64,000 bases of DNA from an uncultured Schlesneria sp. GTDB lineage: Bacteria > Planctomycetota > Planctomycetia > Planctomycetales > Planctomycetaceae. The notes below the pieces were generated by a model. That model worked only from the letters and a program-made list of their open reading frames with translations. It was not told the origin of the DNA and ran no database searches. The stretch lies in NCBI GenBank assembly GCA_903904835.1, contig CAIVEI010000167.1:62001-126000 (forward strand), read 5' to 3'. Both the position numbers and the translations under genes were made by a program. Below are positions 36,022-43,738 of this stretch, piece by piece (the first letter of the stretch is position 1; every line of letters starts with the position of its first letter).

Positions 36022-36501
36022 ATGGGTGAGTTTTTTCGGGGATGGCGACAGAAGGCTGGCGTTGTGACGTTGATTCTGGCGTGTGTCTTTATGGGCGGGT
36101 GGGTGCGGTCACTTGCCATACAAGACACTCTTGTTATTCCCATTGGAAACAAACTCTCGGTCCAATTTGTATCAGCGTATCACCGCATAATTCTCGGAAA
36201 GCATGTCACGATTACGGGTGAGCCGCTGAGAAAACGGCCATTGTGGACTTTCATTCCTGCCGAAAAGAAACGTTGGCAACTTAAAATTGAATTGATGACT
36301 TGCAGGGTCGAATTTAATTCTTTTCTGTATGGCAATAATGGAACCGTATTCAACACGGGAATTTCTTCATGGTACATTGAATCTCCTTACTGGATCGTCG
36401 TCGTTCCGCTGACCCTCGTTTCACTTTGCCTTTTGCTGTCCAAGCCTGGCAAAACGACTGACAAGAAAATCCCTGATGCCACTGTGAGCGAAGGGGCGTG
36501 A
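36022..36501 (+). CDS. Two-TM paralogue array, member 3
   Basis: 159 aa. Begins MGEFFRGWRQKAGVVTLILACVFMGGWVRSLAIQD and ends SPYWIVVVPLTLVSLCLLLSKPGKTTDKKIPDATVSEGA. The middle segment (TLVIPIGNKLSVQFVSAYHRIILGKHVTITGEPLRKRPLWTFIPAEKK...) is again distinct. Three nucleotides separate it from the genes on either side (TGA-ATC-ATG and TGA-ATT-ATG). Confidence 0.75.
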   Translation: MGEFFRGWRQKAGVVTLILACVFMGGWVRSLAIQDTLVIPIGNKLSVQFVSAYHRIILGKHVTITGEPLRKRPLWTFIPAEKKRWQLKIELMTCRVEFNSFLYGNNGTVFNTGISSWYIESPYWIVVVPLTLVSLCLLLSKPGKTTDKKIPDATVSEGA

Positions 36502-36504
36502 ATT

Positions 36505-37017
36505 ATGGGCGAGTTTTTTCGAGGATGGCGAAGAAAGGTTGGCTGTATCACGTTGATGCTGGCGTGCGTCTTTGCAGTGGCCTGGGTCAGAAGCATCGGA
36601 CGAGAAGAAGGGGGCTATCTTGATTCGAAAGGCCAAACCCCCTTGATGATCTGCTCACGCAACAACTTCCTGACAATCATAATCGCAAGACATTTCACTC
36701 GACCCGTCGTTTTCACTCAGCTGAAGTTCCGCTGGTTCGACGGGTCCTGTCCAGAGGAAACGAATGAGGATTATTGGACGTTAGCGAATGCGGGCTTTGC
36801 TAACATCGTAACAAAAGCCCAGACTTTCGGCGGAATGATGATTGGGTCCGCCTTTGACACTTCGGTTTCGAATCCCTTGAAGAAATGGTTTGTCTCCTTC
36901 CCTTACTGGTTGATCAACATCTCATTGACCTTCGTCTCAGCTTATTTGCTCATCTCCAAACCACAAAGAGCCTCTCAAAAGAAACTCATCGAACCCACAG
37001 GAAGCGAGGGGGCATAA
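36505..37017 (+). CDS. Two-TM paralogue array, member 4
   Basis: 170 aa. Begins MGEFFRGWRRKVGCITLMLACVFAVAWVRSIGRE and ends FPYWLINISLTFVSAYLLISKPQRASQKKLIEPTGSEGA. The SEGA tail is shared with member 3, suggesting a more recent common origin of those two ends. The C-terminal PLTL motif is altered to ISLTF. The middle (GGYLDSKGQTPLMICSRNNFLTIIIARHFTRP...) is unlike the others. Confidence 0.75.
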   Translation: MGEFFRGWRRKVGCITLMLACVFAVAWVRSIGREEGGYLDSKGQTPLMICSRNNFLTIIIARHFTRPVVFTQLKFRWFDGSCPEETNEDYWTLANAGFANIVTKAQTFGGMMIGSAFDTSVSNPLKKWFVSFPYWLINISLTFVSAYLLISKPQRASQKKLIEPTGSEGA

Positions 37018-37020
37018 ATC

Positions 37021-37446
37021 ATGCGCGAGTTCTTTCTTGGATGGCGACGAAAAATCGGTGTGCTGACCTTGGGGTTTGCGGTGTTGGCGATGCTTGGGTG
37101 GGTGCGGAGCCTGACGATTCGTGACCAGATTGAAATCGCATTTGAAAGCCGAGTGCAATCGATCGCGTCCCAGGCAGGAACAATCGATTGGCAAATCAAA
37201 CAGTGGCACAATGACTTTCTTCCAATTCAGGCGATCGAATGGACCACGACGCCCACCGATCCCAGAATTCCACGTGTCCTCTGGTTGAGAACAATCCAAA
37301 GTGACATGATCTTCAACGGAAAAAAACTTGCATGGAGTGGACATGGCACTCGCATTCCCTATTGGATGTGCGTCCTCCCTTTGACCGCTGTGTCAGCATT
37401 CCTGATCCTCACCAAGCCCAAACATTTGATCGCAAAGAAAATTTGA
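37021..37446 (+). CDS. Two-TM paralogue array, member 5
   Basis: 141 aa, the shortest intact member. Begins MREFFLGWRRKIGVLTLGFAVLAMLGWVRSLTIRDQ and ends IPYWMCVLPLTAVSAFLILTKPKHLIAKKI. The Cys of the usual AC in the first helix is missing here. Three nucleotides after member 4. The sequence ATTTGATCGCAAAGAAAAT is directly repeated at the stop (37426-37459 region), probably a small slippage duplication. Confidence 0.75.
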   Translation: MREFFLGWRRKIGVLTLGFAVLAMLGWVRSLTIRDQIEIAFESRVQSIASQAGTIDWQIKQWHNDFLPIQAIEWTTTPTDPRIPRVLWLRTIQSDMIFNGKKLAWSGHGTRIPYWMCVLPLTAVSAFLILTKPKHLIAKKI

Positions 37447-37486
37447 TCGCAAAGAAAATAAGCGATCCCATTGGAAACGAGAGAAA

Positions 37487-37606
37487 GTGAATTATTGGCG
37501 TTTTTTTAAACCCTGGCGCCGAAGATTCGAAGTGTTGAATTTATCGGTGACGTTAATGTCGACGGGTTGGTGGATGCGAAGTTTTGTCATTCGAAATAAT
37601 TTGTGA
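37487..37606 (+). pseudogene. Truncated sixth copy of the two-TM paralogue family
   Basis: A GTG-initiated 39-codon frame reads VNYWRFFKPWRRRFEVLNLS, continuing VTLMSTGWWMRSFVIRNNL and then TGA. It lines up with the N-terminal block of the array (x-x-FF-x-x-W-R-R-K ... GW-x-RS-x-x-I-R) but has no middle or C-terminal helix. It overlaps the end of the leftward gene that begins at 38194. It is most simply a decayed or cut-off array member. Confidence 0.6.
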
Positions 37607-38194
37607 CCGCTGTACGAGTGGTGTCTGACGAGTAAGCAATCGTGCTCCAATGGATACAAGGGTCGCGCCAACCAATTCCATGGTTGTATTCAAATAAGGG
37701 CCGATCACTGGCAGATGAGTCAGTCGCGCAATCCGGGGATTAAATGACAATGCGCGAATTGCGACAAAAGCCAGAAGGGCGATGATACCGACGCAAGCCA
37801 TAAGATATGATCGTCCGCGATTGCAGACGGCACACATCCAGGCAAAGAGAATCGGTAAAGCAATTGCCGCACAACCGAAAACAATAACAGTCTTGATCGT
37901 GTTGCGATCGCGATACCATCCGCCTCGCTTAGCAATAGTGCGACCAATCTGGATGAGTAATGTTTGCAGATCGAGTTGCTTATTGAGCCCCAATGCGAAC
38001 ATGAATACGGCCAGTCCGAACCAGAACCAGGGGTATCCGATTCCGTCTTTTCGAATCAAATCGTTACGTTGATGTCGTCCGGCTGAAACACAAAATGTAC
38101 CGGCTATGAAATAACTGAAGGTAATGATCCATCCGATTGGTTCAGGATCGCCAATCGCCGGTCGCCAGGTGATTTCCGCCAAAACGCTGTTCAT
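37553..38194 (-). CDS. Unrecognised multi-pass membrane protein
   Basis: About 213 aa from the ATG at 38194 (MNSVLAEITWRPAIGDPEPIGWIITFSYFIAG). Four to five hydrophobic helices: IGWIITFSYFIAGTFCVSA, FWFGLAVFMFALGL, TVIVFGCAAIALPILFAWMC, SYLMACVGIIALLAFVAIRAL and a weaker last one. Between helices lies GRTIAKRGGWYRDRN. Function unknown. The 94 further codons available upstream look non-coding (Arg/Ser/Thr-rich). Its 3' end overlaps the remnant of the sixth array member on the other strand. Confidence 0.6.
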   Translation of the reverse strand: MNSVLAEITWRPAIGDPEPIGWIITFSYFIAGTFCVSAGRHQRNDLIRKDGIGYPWFWFGLAVFMFALGLNKQLDLQTLLIQIGRTIAKRGGWYRDRNTIKTVIVFGCAAIALPILFAWMCAVCNRGRSYLMACVGIIALLAFVAIRALSFNPRIARLTHLPVIGPYLNTTMELVGATLVSIGARLLTRQTPLVQRSQIISNDKTSHPPTRRH

Positions 38195-38609
38195 GGAAGA
38201 AATATATCGGAGGATCGGGTTTGCCGTCACGCGAACGGCTTCTCTTGACGCGTAAACTCTCGAACTCGTAGTTACGGACCCAACTGTTCGTCGATTGCGT
38301 CGAATACTGTGCGTAAACTTTATGCAAATCTGATGAATTGTGTGGATGGCCGAAAATCCCAAATGGACCTTCATCTGTGGGAAGCATGCTTCACAAATCC
38401 GAAGAAATACATTTTTCGAGGGCGTGTAACTCGTTTGCCAATCGAACGCTCCGCAAGTTCGGGAACAGGAATGCACGTGCGAAATCTTCTGTCCACTCGA
38501 TTGGAACCGGGTTTGCTCCCTGAGCTTAAGTCTTAATTGCGAAGCATACCAACATCAACGCTTCGAAAAAGGTTTCGAGGTGGACGTGACTTTCGACAGG
38601 GTTGATCAA
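38195..38609. other. 415-bp gap
   Basis: Divergent region between the membrane protein gene and the rightward secreted protein gene. Frames present on both strands overlap and lack ribosome sites. No structure recognised. Confidence 0.35.
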
Positions 38610-39209
38610 ATGAAACTGATGATCACGATCATGACAGTTGGACTGGTATTCATGTGCGGGACATCGAAAGTTCGGGCAGAGGGTTTCTTGACGGATAACG
38701 CTCAGCTTCTGCGTTCAAGGCCAACCCCTGCTGCAAGCCGATCACCAATCGAAACCAATGCCGTCAATACGGTCTCCAAACGAAATGACGGAAACGGCCA
38801 TGCAGAGAATGATTGCAATCAAAATGTCGAGAATAACATTCGTCGGAAGGTCTCTTCGGACCGCGTTGACCTGCTAATCAAACGCTCCCGTCACGGGATC
38901 CAGATCACGTTTGCCCCTCAAATGGATCAGGGTATTAATCATGATCATCGTAACCGCATGAAACCTGGTCGCAGTGAATTTGATGTTCCATCAAGAATCT
39001 GTTCCTTCGCTGATGATTCCGTTGATCAAACGTCGCCAAAAACGAAACAGTCCTCAGTTTCAGGCGAATCAGATCGCACGAAACGCGGTGGTTTGTTCGG
39101 CGGAAAATGGACTCACGTACCTGGACTTACCAGTTTGGCGCTTACGACCTTGGATTTGATCGGCGTAGTGATTGGCTGTTACCGCCAGCGTCGTTCGTTC
39201 GTTGTCTAG
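38610..39209 (+). CDS. Unrecognised secreted protein
   Basis: About 199 aa from ATG 38610: signal peptide MKLMITIMTVGLVFMCGTSKVRAEG, a long hydrophilic low-complexity middle rich in Asn, Asp, Ser and Arg, then a hydrophobic C-terminal stretch LTSLALTTLDLIGVVIGCYRQRRSF that could be a membrane anchor. It has no known motif. The signal peptide, the anchor and the terminator downstream support a real gene; composition gives no function. Confidence 0.5.
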   Translation: MKLMITIMTVGLVFMCGTSKVRAEGFLTDNAQLLRSRPTPAASRSPIETNAVNTVSKRNDGNGHAENDCNQNVENNIRRKVSSDRVDLLIKRSRHGIQITFAPQMDQGINHDHRNRMKPGRSEFDVPSRICSFADDSVDQTSPKTKQSSVSGESDRTKRGGLFGGKWTHVPGLTSLALTTLDLIGVVIGCYRQRRSFVV

Positions 39210-39585
39210 CCGATGTGAGACGGTGAAAGGAGAATCGGCTCAGGAATTCGCCTTGATTCGAAGCGAGATTTATTGCACCGAATTGAAACCCCTTCCACGT
39301 TTTCGGAGATCTGGATGGAACAAGAGAAACGTTTTTGACCACCAACTTCACAAAAGCCGCTCGTTGTCGAGCGGCTTCTTGCATTTTAAAATCTCGTTAT
39401 CATGCGTCGTGTATCTTCAACTCGATCAGTTCCCGTGTCACTGGAGCGGGCGTTGAGTCGCCAGTGTCGTTGAGTCAGATCGCAAAGGGACAATTTGCAC
39501 TGGCGAATGAAGACGCAAGCCAGAGGCACACAACTCGAAAGTGATACTTTCAAATCGCATTCAAAATTGTTCATCGGAGTGGATT
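39210..39585. other. 376-bp gap with one terminator
   Basis: Between two rightward genes. It holds the intrinsic terminator at 39354-39384 and must hold the promoter of the HEAT/VWA gene. Nothing else recognised. Confidence 0.5.
39354..39384 (+). terminator. Intrinsic terminator
   Basis: Perfect 10-bp stem AAGCCGCTCG / CGAGCGGCTT (39354-39363 and 39368-39377) with a TTGT loop, followed by CTTGCATTTT. It lies 145 nt after the secreted-protein gene and is the clearest terminator in the window. Confidence 0.85.
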
Positions 39586-40929
39586 ATGCAAACGCGGGCG
39601 CAGTTACGATGCCGTCTTGCCGTTACTGGAGTGATGATTTTCGTCGCCGTTTCCTCCGCCGCTTCAGCTCCGCCTGATGCCGAGCTTCTGGCCGCCAAAC
39701 AAGCATTTGTGAAAGAGATGAAAAAGAAGTCAGCGGGCGCCCGCATCTCTGCGATCGAGAAGCTTGCTGAACTCGTAAAGCCGGAAACTGCCGACCTGTT
39801 GCTTAAGCGAGGAATGAGTGACGACGATCGCAGTGTCCGCGTGGCTGCACAAAAGGGGCTTCGCCAATTTGTCGAAGATCCGACAGTCGGCGAATACCTG
39901 TTCAACGAATTGAAAAAGTCGTTTCGAAAACCTCCCGCGAACGATACCGTTGCCATCGAACTGCTGCGTGCCCTGATTACCACGGAAGACGAATCCAGAC
40001 AGGAAGACATCGTTTCGATGCTCGATGACTTTTTAGGCTCACCCAAAGCACATCCGCTGATCCCGATGACGGTGATCGACGAATGTGCCGCAGAGGGCGA
40101 TGGTCCTGCCTTTCAGTCGGTATCTCGGCTAGCCAAAGTGAAAGTATTCGAGTCCAATTTCGGTTACCGACGGTGCGTCGTGCAGGCGATGTCTCAAATC
40201 CGCGATCCTGAAGCGATTGGATACTTAATCGACCTGCTTCCCAAAACCCAGGGATTGATTCAGCATGACGTGATCCAGTACTTGACCCGGGTAACATCGC
40301 AAAAGTTTCGGGATAATGATCGGGACTGGGCCAACTGGTGGCGAGAAAACCAAAAGGATTTCAAGTTTCCACCCGCAGGAACGGCCCTTTCCGAGTCGAG
40401 TCTCGACGACCAGCAGCCGACCTATTACGGCATCCCCATCTGCGCAAAACGAATTGTGTTTGTGCTTGACACGTCTATGAGCATGCGAGGTCAGCCGATT
40501 GTCGTTGCCAAGCAGGCGCTTTTGAAAACGATCGAATCTTTGCCAGAAGCGGTGAAGTTCGACATCATCTTTTTCGACGGGGCAACCGCAACCTGGCAGC
40601 CACGTCTTGTCCCTGCCAACACCGAGGCCAAAATGGAGGCATCTCGAATTATTGCCGACCGGGGGCTGAAGTTAGGAACCGTTTCGAGTGCGGCATTAAA
40701 TGCAGCATTCGAGCTTGAACCTGAAGCAATTTACTTTGTTTCCGACGGTGAACCGACTGACGGACAGCCCGCCCAGATCGTGAACTTTGTCAGCCAGTTC
40801 AATCGGACCCGTCGTGTCTCGATTCACACGATCGGTGTGGTGACCATTCGTAACGGAGGTGCCGGGCTCACGTCGTTCATGCAGCCACTAGCAGACCAGA
40901 ACTACGGTAAATTCCGGCTGGTAGAGTAA
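39586..40929 (+). CDS. Exported HEAT-repeat and VWA-domain protein
   Basis: About 447 aa. ATG at 39586 gives a leader (MQTRAQLRCRLAVTGVMIFVAVSSAASA). Residues 30-260 are HEAT-like (ARISAIEKLAELVKPETADLLLKRGMSDDDRSVRVAAQKGLRQF, DPEAIGYLIDLLPK). The C-terminal 180 residues form a von Willebrand A domain with the metal-site motif VFVLDTSMSMRG and a later YFVSDGEPTDG. An extracytoplasmic metal-dependent adhesion or scaffold role is likely; the partner is unknown. It converges with the MMPL gene, with 2 nt between the stops. Confidence 0.85.
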   Translation: MQTRAQLRCRLAVTGVMIFVAVSSAASAPPDAELLAAKQAFVKEMKKKSAGARISAIEKLAELVKPETADLLLKRGMSDDDRSVRVAAQKGLRQFVEDPTVGEYLFNELKKSFRKPPANDTVAIELLRALITTEDESRQEDIVSMLDDFLGSPKAHPLIPMTVIDECAAEGDGPAFQSVSRLAKVKVFESNFGYRRCVVQAMSQIRDPEAIGYLIDLLPKTQGLIQHDVIQYLTRVTSQKFRDNDRDWANWWRENQKDFKFPPAGTALSESSLDDQQPTYYGIPICAKRIVFVLDTSMSMRGQPIVVAKQALLKTIESLPEAVKFDIIFFDGATATWQPRLVPANTEAKMEASRIIADRGLKLGTVSSAALNAAFELEPEAIYFVSDGEPTDGQPAQIVNFVSQFNRTRRVSIHTIGVVTIRNGGAGLTSFMQPLADQNYGKFRLVE

Positions 40930-40931
40930 CC

Positions 40932-43181
40932 TTAACGAGCGGCTCGGATTCTTCGAGGGACGGCGGGAAGTTCTGCAGGGAACGGGTGAATCTCGGGTCC
41001 CACTTCAGGTGTTTCTACAGTTTCCAAATCGACTGGCAAAGTGGCAGGAGTTTCTTCAATTGACACCTGTTGATTCGCGATCACTCGTCGACCTGGTCGA
41101 CAACTGAGCATCGCAGGAAGCAGGACTAATTCGCCCAGCAGCGATGCTGACATCTGAGCCGCCATCAGGCATCCGAACCGGGCGGTGGGGGCAAAACTGC
41201 TGAAGCACAAAGCCAACATTCCCAGTGCCGAAATCAAGGTTGAATCGAGCATCGGTTCACCCGAATGCTCAAGTGATTGTAATACCGCTTCGGTCGAACT
41301 GGCACCGCTCTTGTACGCCGCCTGATACTTCACAAGGAAGTGGAAGGTACAATCGACCGAGATCCCCAAGGCGATACTACCAGTCATCATCATGCCGATG
41401 TCGACAGGCATTCCAAGAAATCCAACCCCACCAAAGACCAGCCAGATAGGGATGATGTTGGGAATCATTGCGATCACACCCGCCACGATGGACCTTAGCG
41501 ACAGGATCATGACGATCGAAATCGTGAGGCACGCGGCGGTAAAGCTCTGCCAGAAGCCGTCGAAGATCTCCTGTTGAGCGTTCTTCAAAAGCGGGGTCAG
41601 CCCGGTGAAATGTACCGGTTCATTGGAAAGTTCTTGCGTTAGCTGATTCAGGACATCGACAGGGCTGAGGTTCGCATCGTGCCGAATTCGAGCGGAAATA
41701 CGCCACAATCTCTGGCGTCCGGCGATCAGGCCCTCTTCTCCTGAATAAGATTTGGCATGGCCGAGAATTCGGGCCGCTTCCATCGTGTTTTCAGGCAACT
41801 CTTCAGGGAAGAACGAGGCCAGAGACAACGTGTGCCGAACACCAGGATGTGCTGCGATTCGAGCTTCGATGCCACGTATTTTCTGTAGCTGATCCATGAA
41901 CGCCAGCTTCTCACCACCCAGATCGACAACGGCTTCGATCGAATCGATGTTGGTCAGGTCATGTTCGATACGGTGCAGGTCGGCCAGGATCTTGCTTTTT
42001 CGCGGTAGGAATTCCGCAGGATTAATACTCGGTTGTAGTTGCATGATACCGATCGCAGTGACACCCAGCAGCAGGACCGCAGCGGTGAGAATACCGGCAC
42101 GATGGGCAGCAACTCCCTCACCCCACTTACGGAAGTTCACGTGGTATTTGACTGAGCGTACCGTGCATTGCGGCATCACAGTCAGCAGGGCAGGGGTCAC
42201 TCCCAAACCGACGATCAAGGCGACAATCGCGCCACACGCCGCAGCGTAACCGAACTGGCTGACCGGGAGGATTGTGCTGACGTTCAGCGAGACCAGTCCC
42301 AACAGTGTGGTGAGCGTGGAAAGCATGCAGGGATTCCACGACTCGATAACAGCGGCGGCCAACGGTTCGGCGTGCCCTTCTTTTTGCGCCGTGTCGTAGT
42401 AGCTGACAACATGGACGGCGATCGACAATGTGAAGATCATGACCATCACAGAGAGCGACCCCATGATGAAATTCATTTCGCCGCCGAGCATCACCATGAC
42501 CGTTTGGTTAAGGAAGATCCCCCACAGCGCTGTTCCCAGTACGGCCAGTGACAAACCCCAGTGTCCGAACGAATAATAAAGTAGACCAAGGCTGACGGCA
42601 CACGTAAGCAGGAAGAATTTGCGACTGGACTTCTGGCTGCCAAGTCGATCAAGTTCAGTGACAATCACGGGGGCACCCGTTAAAGCAACCGATTCGAGAG
42701 GCAACTGGCAATAGGCAAGCGTCTGTTTTACATCGTCAACAACTTGTGCCCGGTTTTTGATTCCCGCTTCCGACAGCATGGCGACAACGCCAATCAAATC
42801 GCCGGACTTGGATGTCAAAAGACCATCGAGTCGCCCTCGTGCAATTTCTTCCTGGACACCAAATTCCCGCATCCGCGCGGTCATGCGGTCGGGAGTCCAG
42901 ACGTGGCGAATTCCCGTTAAACGTTCCATTCGTCCCGCAAATGCCTCGACCAGCTTTGGAGTGGCCTCTGCACGGGGCAATCCGATGACCAGGACTTCTT
43001 CTGCACCAAAATCTTGTTTGAATTCTTCGTAAAGGAGGCGAACGGGGGTCTCACGGGGAAGCCACGTTTCGATGTCGTTGTTCGACCGCATCTGCTCAGC
43101 TTGATACCACAAGCACGGGAAGCTGAGTGTCACGAACCAGAGAATGGTCACGCTGTATCGTCGATAGAATTGGGAAATCAT
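40932..43181 (-). CDS. MMPL/RND superfamily transporter
   Basis: 749-aa inner-membrane exporter. N-terminal TM (VTILWFVTLSFPCLWYQ) is followed by a periplasmic domain, then a block of TMs (FFLLTCAVSLGLLYYSFGHWGLSLAVLGTALWGIFLNQTVMVML, FIMGSLSVMVMIFTLSIAVHVVSYYD). The same layout is repeated in the second half (FWQSFTAACLTISIVMILSLRSIVAGVIAMIPNIIPIWLVFGGVGFLGMPVDIGMMMTGSIALGISVDCTFHFLVKY). This duplicated topology is that of the MMPL/SSD branch, used for lipids and hydrophobic compounds. The end is a Pro/Glu-rich cytoplasmic tail. Substrate not inferable. ATG at 43181. Confidence 0.92.
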   Translation of the reverse strand: MISQFYRRYSVTILWFVTLSFPCLWYQAEQMRSNNDIETWLPRETPVRLLYEEFKQDFGAEEVLVIGLPRAEATPKLVEAFAGRMERLTGIRHVWTPDRMTARMREFGVQEEIARGRLDGLLTSKSGDLIGVVAMLSEAGIKNRAQVVDDVKQTLAYCQLPLESVALTGAPVIVTELDRLGSQKSSRKFFLLTCAVSLGLLYYSFGHWGLSLAVLGTALWGIFLNQTVMVMLGGEMNFIMGSLSVMVMIFTLSIAVHVVSYYDTAQKEGHAEPLAAAVIESWNPCMLSTLTTLLGLVSLNVSTILPVSQFGYAAACGAIVALIVGLGVTPALLTVMPQCTVRSVKYHVNFRKWGEGVAAHRAGILTAAVLLLGVTAIGIMQLQPSINPAEFLPRKSKILADLHRIEHDLTNIDSIEAVVDLGGEKLAFMDQLQKIRGIEARIAAHPGVRHTLSLASFFPEELPENTMEAARILGHAKSYSGEEGLIAGRQRLWRISARIRHDANLSPVDVLNQLTQELSNEPVHFTGLTPLLKNAQQEIFDGFWQSFTAACLTISIVMILSLRSIVAGVIAMIPNIIPIWLVFGGVGFLGMPVDIGMMMTGSIALGISVDCTFHFLVKYQAAYKSGASSTEAVLQSLEHSGEPMLDSTLISALGMLALCFSSFAPTARFGCLMAAQMSASLLGELVLLPAMLSCRPGRRVIANQQVSIEETPATLPVDLETVETPEVGPEIHPFPAELPAVPRRIRAAR

Positions 43182-43260
43182 CTAATACGGCGTCTTTCTG
43201 GCGAATCAACGAGTGTCGGTTCATGTTCGGGCCGGAACGCAGTGATCTTCCCTTGAAAGC

Positions 43261-43389
43261 TCAGTCGTCGAATCCATGACTTTTTCCGGGACACACGCGG
43301 AAGACAGCGAACGAGTCGCCAGCCTTACCGCGGTAATAGACGAATGCAGAGTTCCCCAAGTCGATGACGAAGCTCCGTTCGGTCGACAT
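43261..43389 (-). CDS. Possible 42-aa protein
   Basis: From the ATG at 43389: MSTERSFVIDLGNSAFVYYR, then GKAGDSFAVFRVCPGKSHGFDD. An AAGGTGAG Shine-Dalgarno-like stretch lies 8 nt upstream. The peptide has a balanced strand-like composition and a single Cys. It lies 80 nt upstream of the MMPL gene in the same direction. I do not recognise it; the ribosome site is the main evidence. The longer 61-codon frame is less likely. Confidence 0.4.
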   Translation of the reverse strand: MSTERSFVIDLGNSAFVYYRGKAGDSFAVFRVCPGKSHGFDD

Positions 43390-43738
43390 TGCAAAACTCA
43401 CCTTACAATTTCTCGACGGTTTTGCCTTGCGCTTTGATGGTTTCACGCTGACGTTTTCATAAGCTTGACTGTTCAGCGGCGAAGACCCCTGCCGCGTAAA
43501 CTTTTCCGGGACAATAAAAATTGTTCACGATGCCGAAGAAGTCAGGAATGTGATGTGACAAGAGAGGCGAACCGCCTGGCGATGGCAGGGATATTGAAGA
43601 GGGGGTCGGGCGTTCAAATTTCAAAATTAGCCATCGAGATAACTTTATCGTGGAAGTCCCTCGCGAGGCCAATTTTGAAATTTGAACACCCGACCCCAAA
43701 TCAGATCGCAATGTAAAACAAGCCGGGCTCGCCTCGAA
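43390..43738. other. 349-bp gap containing a palindromic element
   Basis: Upstream of the small ORF and downstream of the DUF1800 gene (both leftward). Contains the 96-bp palindrome; open frames on both strands here are translations of that palindrome and not genes. Confidence 0.6.
43602..43697. repeat. 96-bp palindromic element (31-bp inverted arms)
   Basis: Arms at 43602-43632 and 43667-43697 are inverted copies with two mismatches, starting GGGGTCGGGCGTTCAAATTT. The 34-nt centre is not palindromic overall. The ends GGGGTCGGG/CCCGACCCC give it the look of a MITE or REP-type element; no transposase or obvious target-site duplication is visible. Confidence 0.9.

Noticed and set aside
43457-43716. 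Open frames on both strands around 43.5-43.7 kb
   Set aside because: They read through the 96-bp palindrome on both strands (the SGVQISKLA and ILKFE peptides are the two arms).
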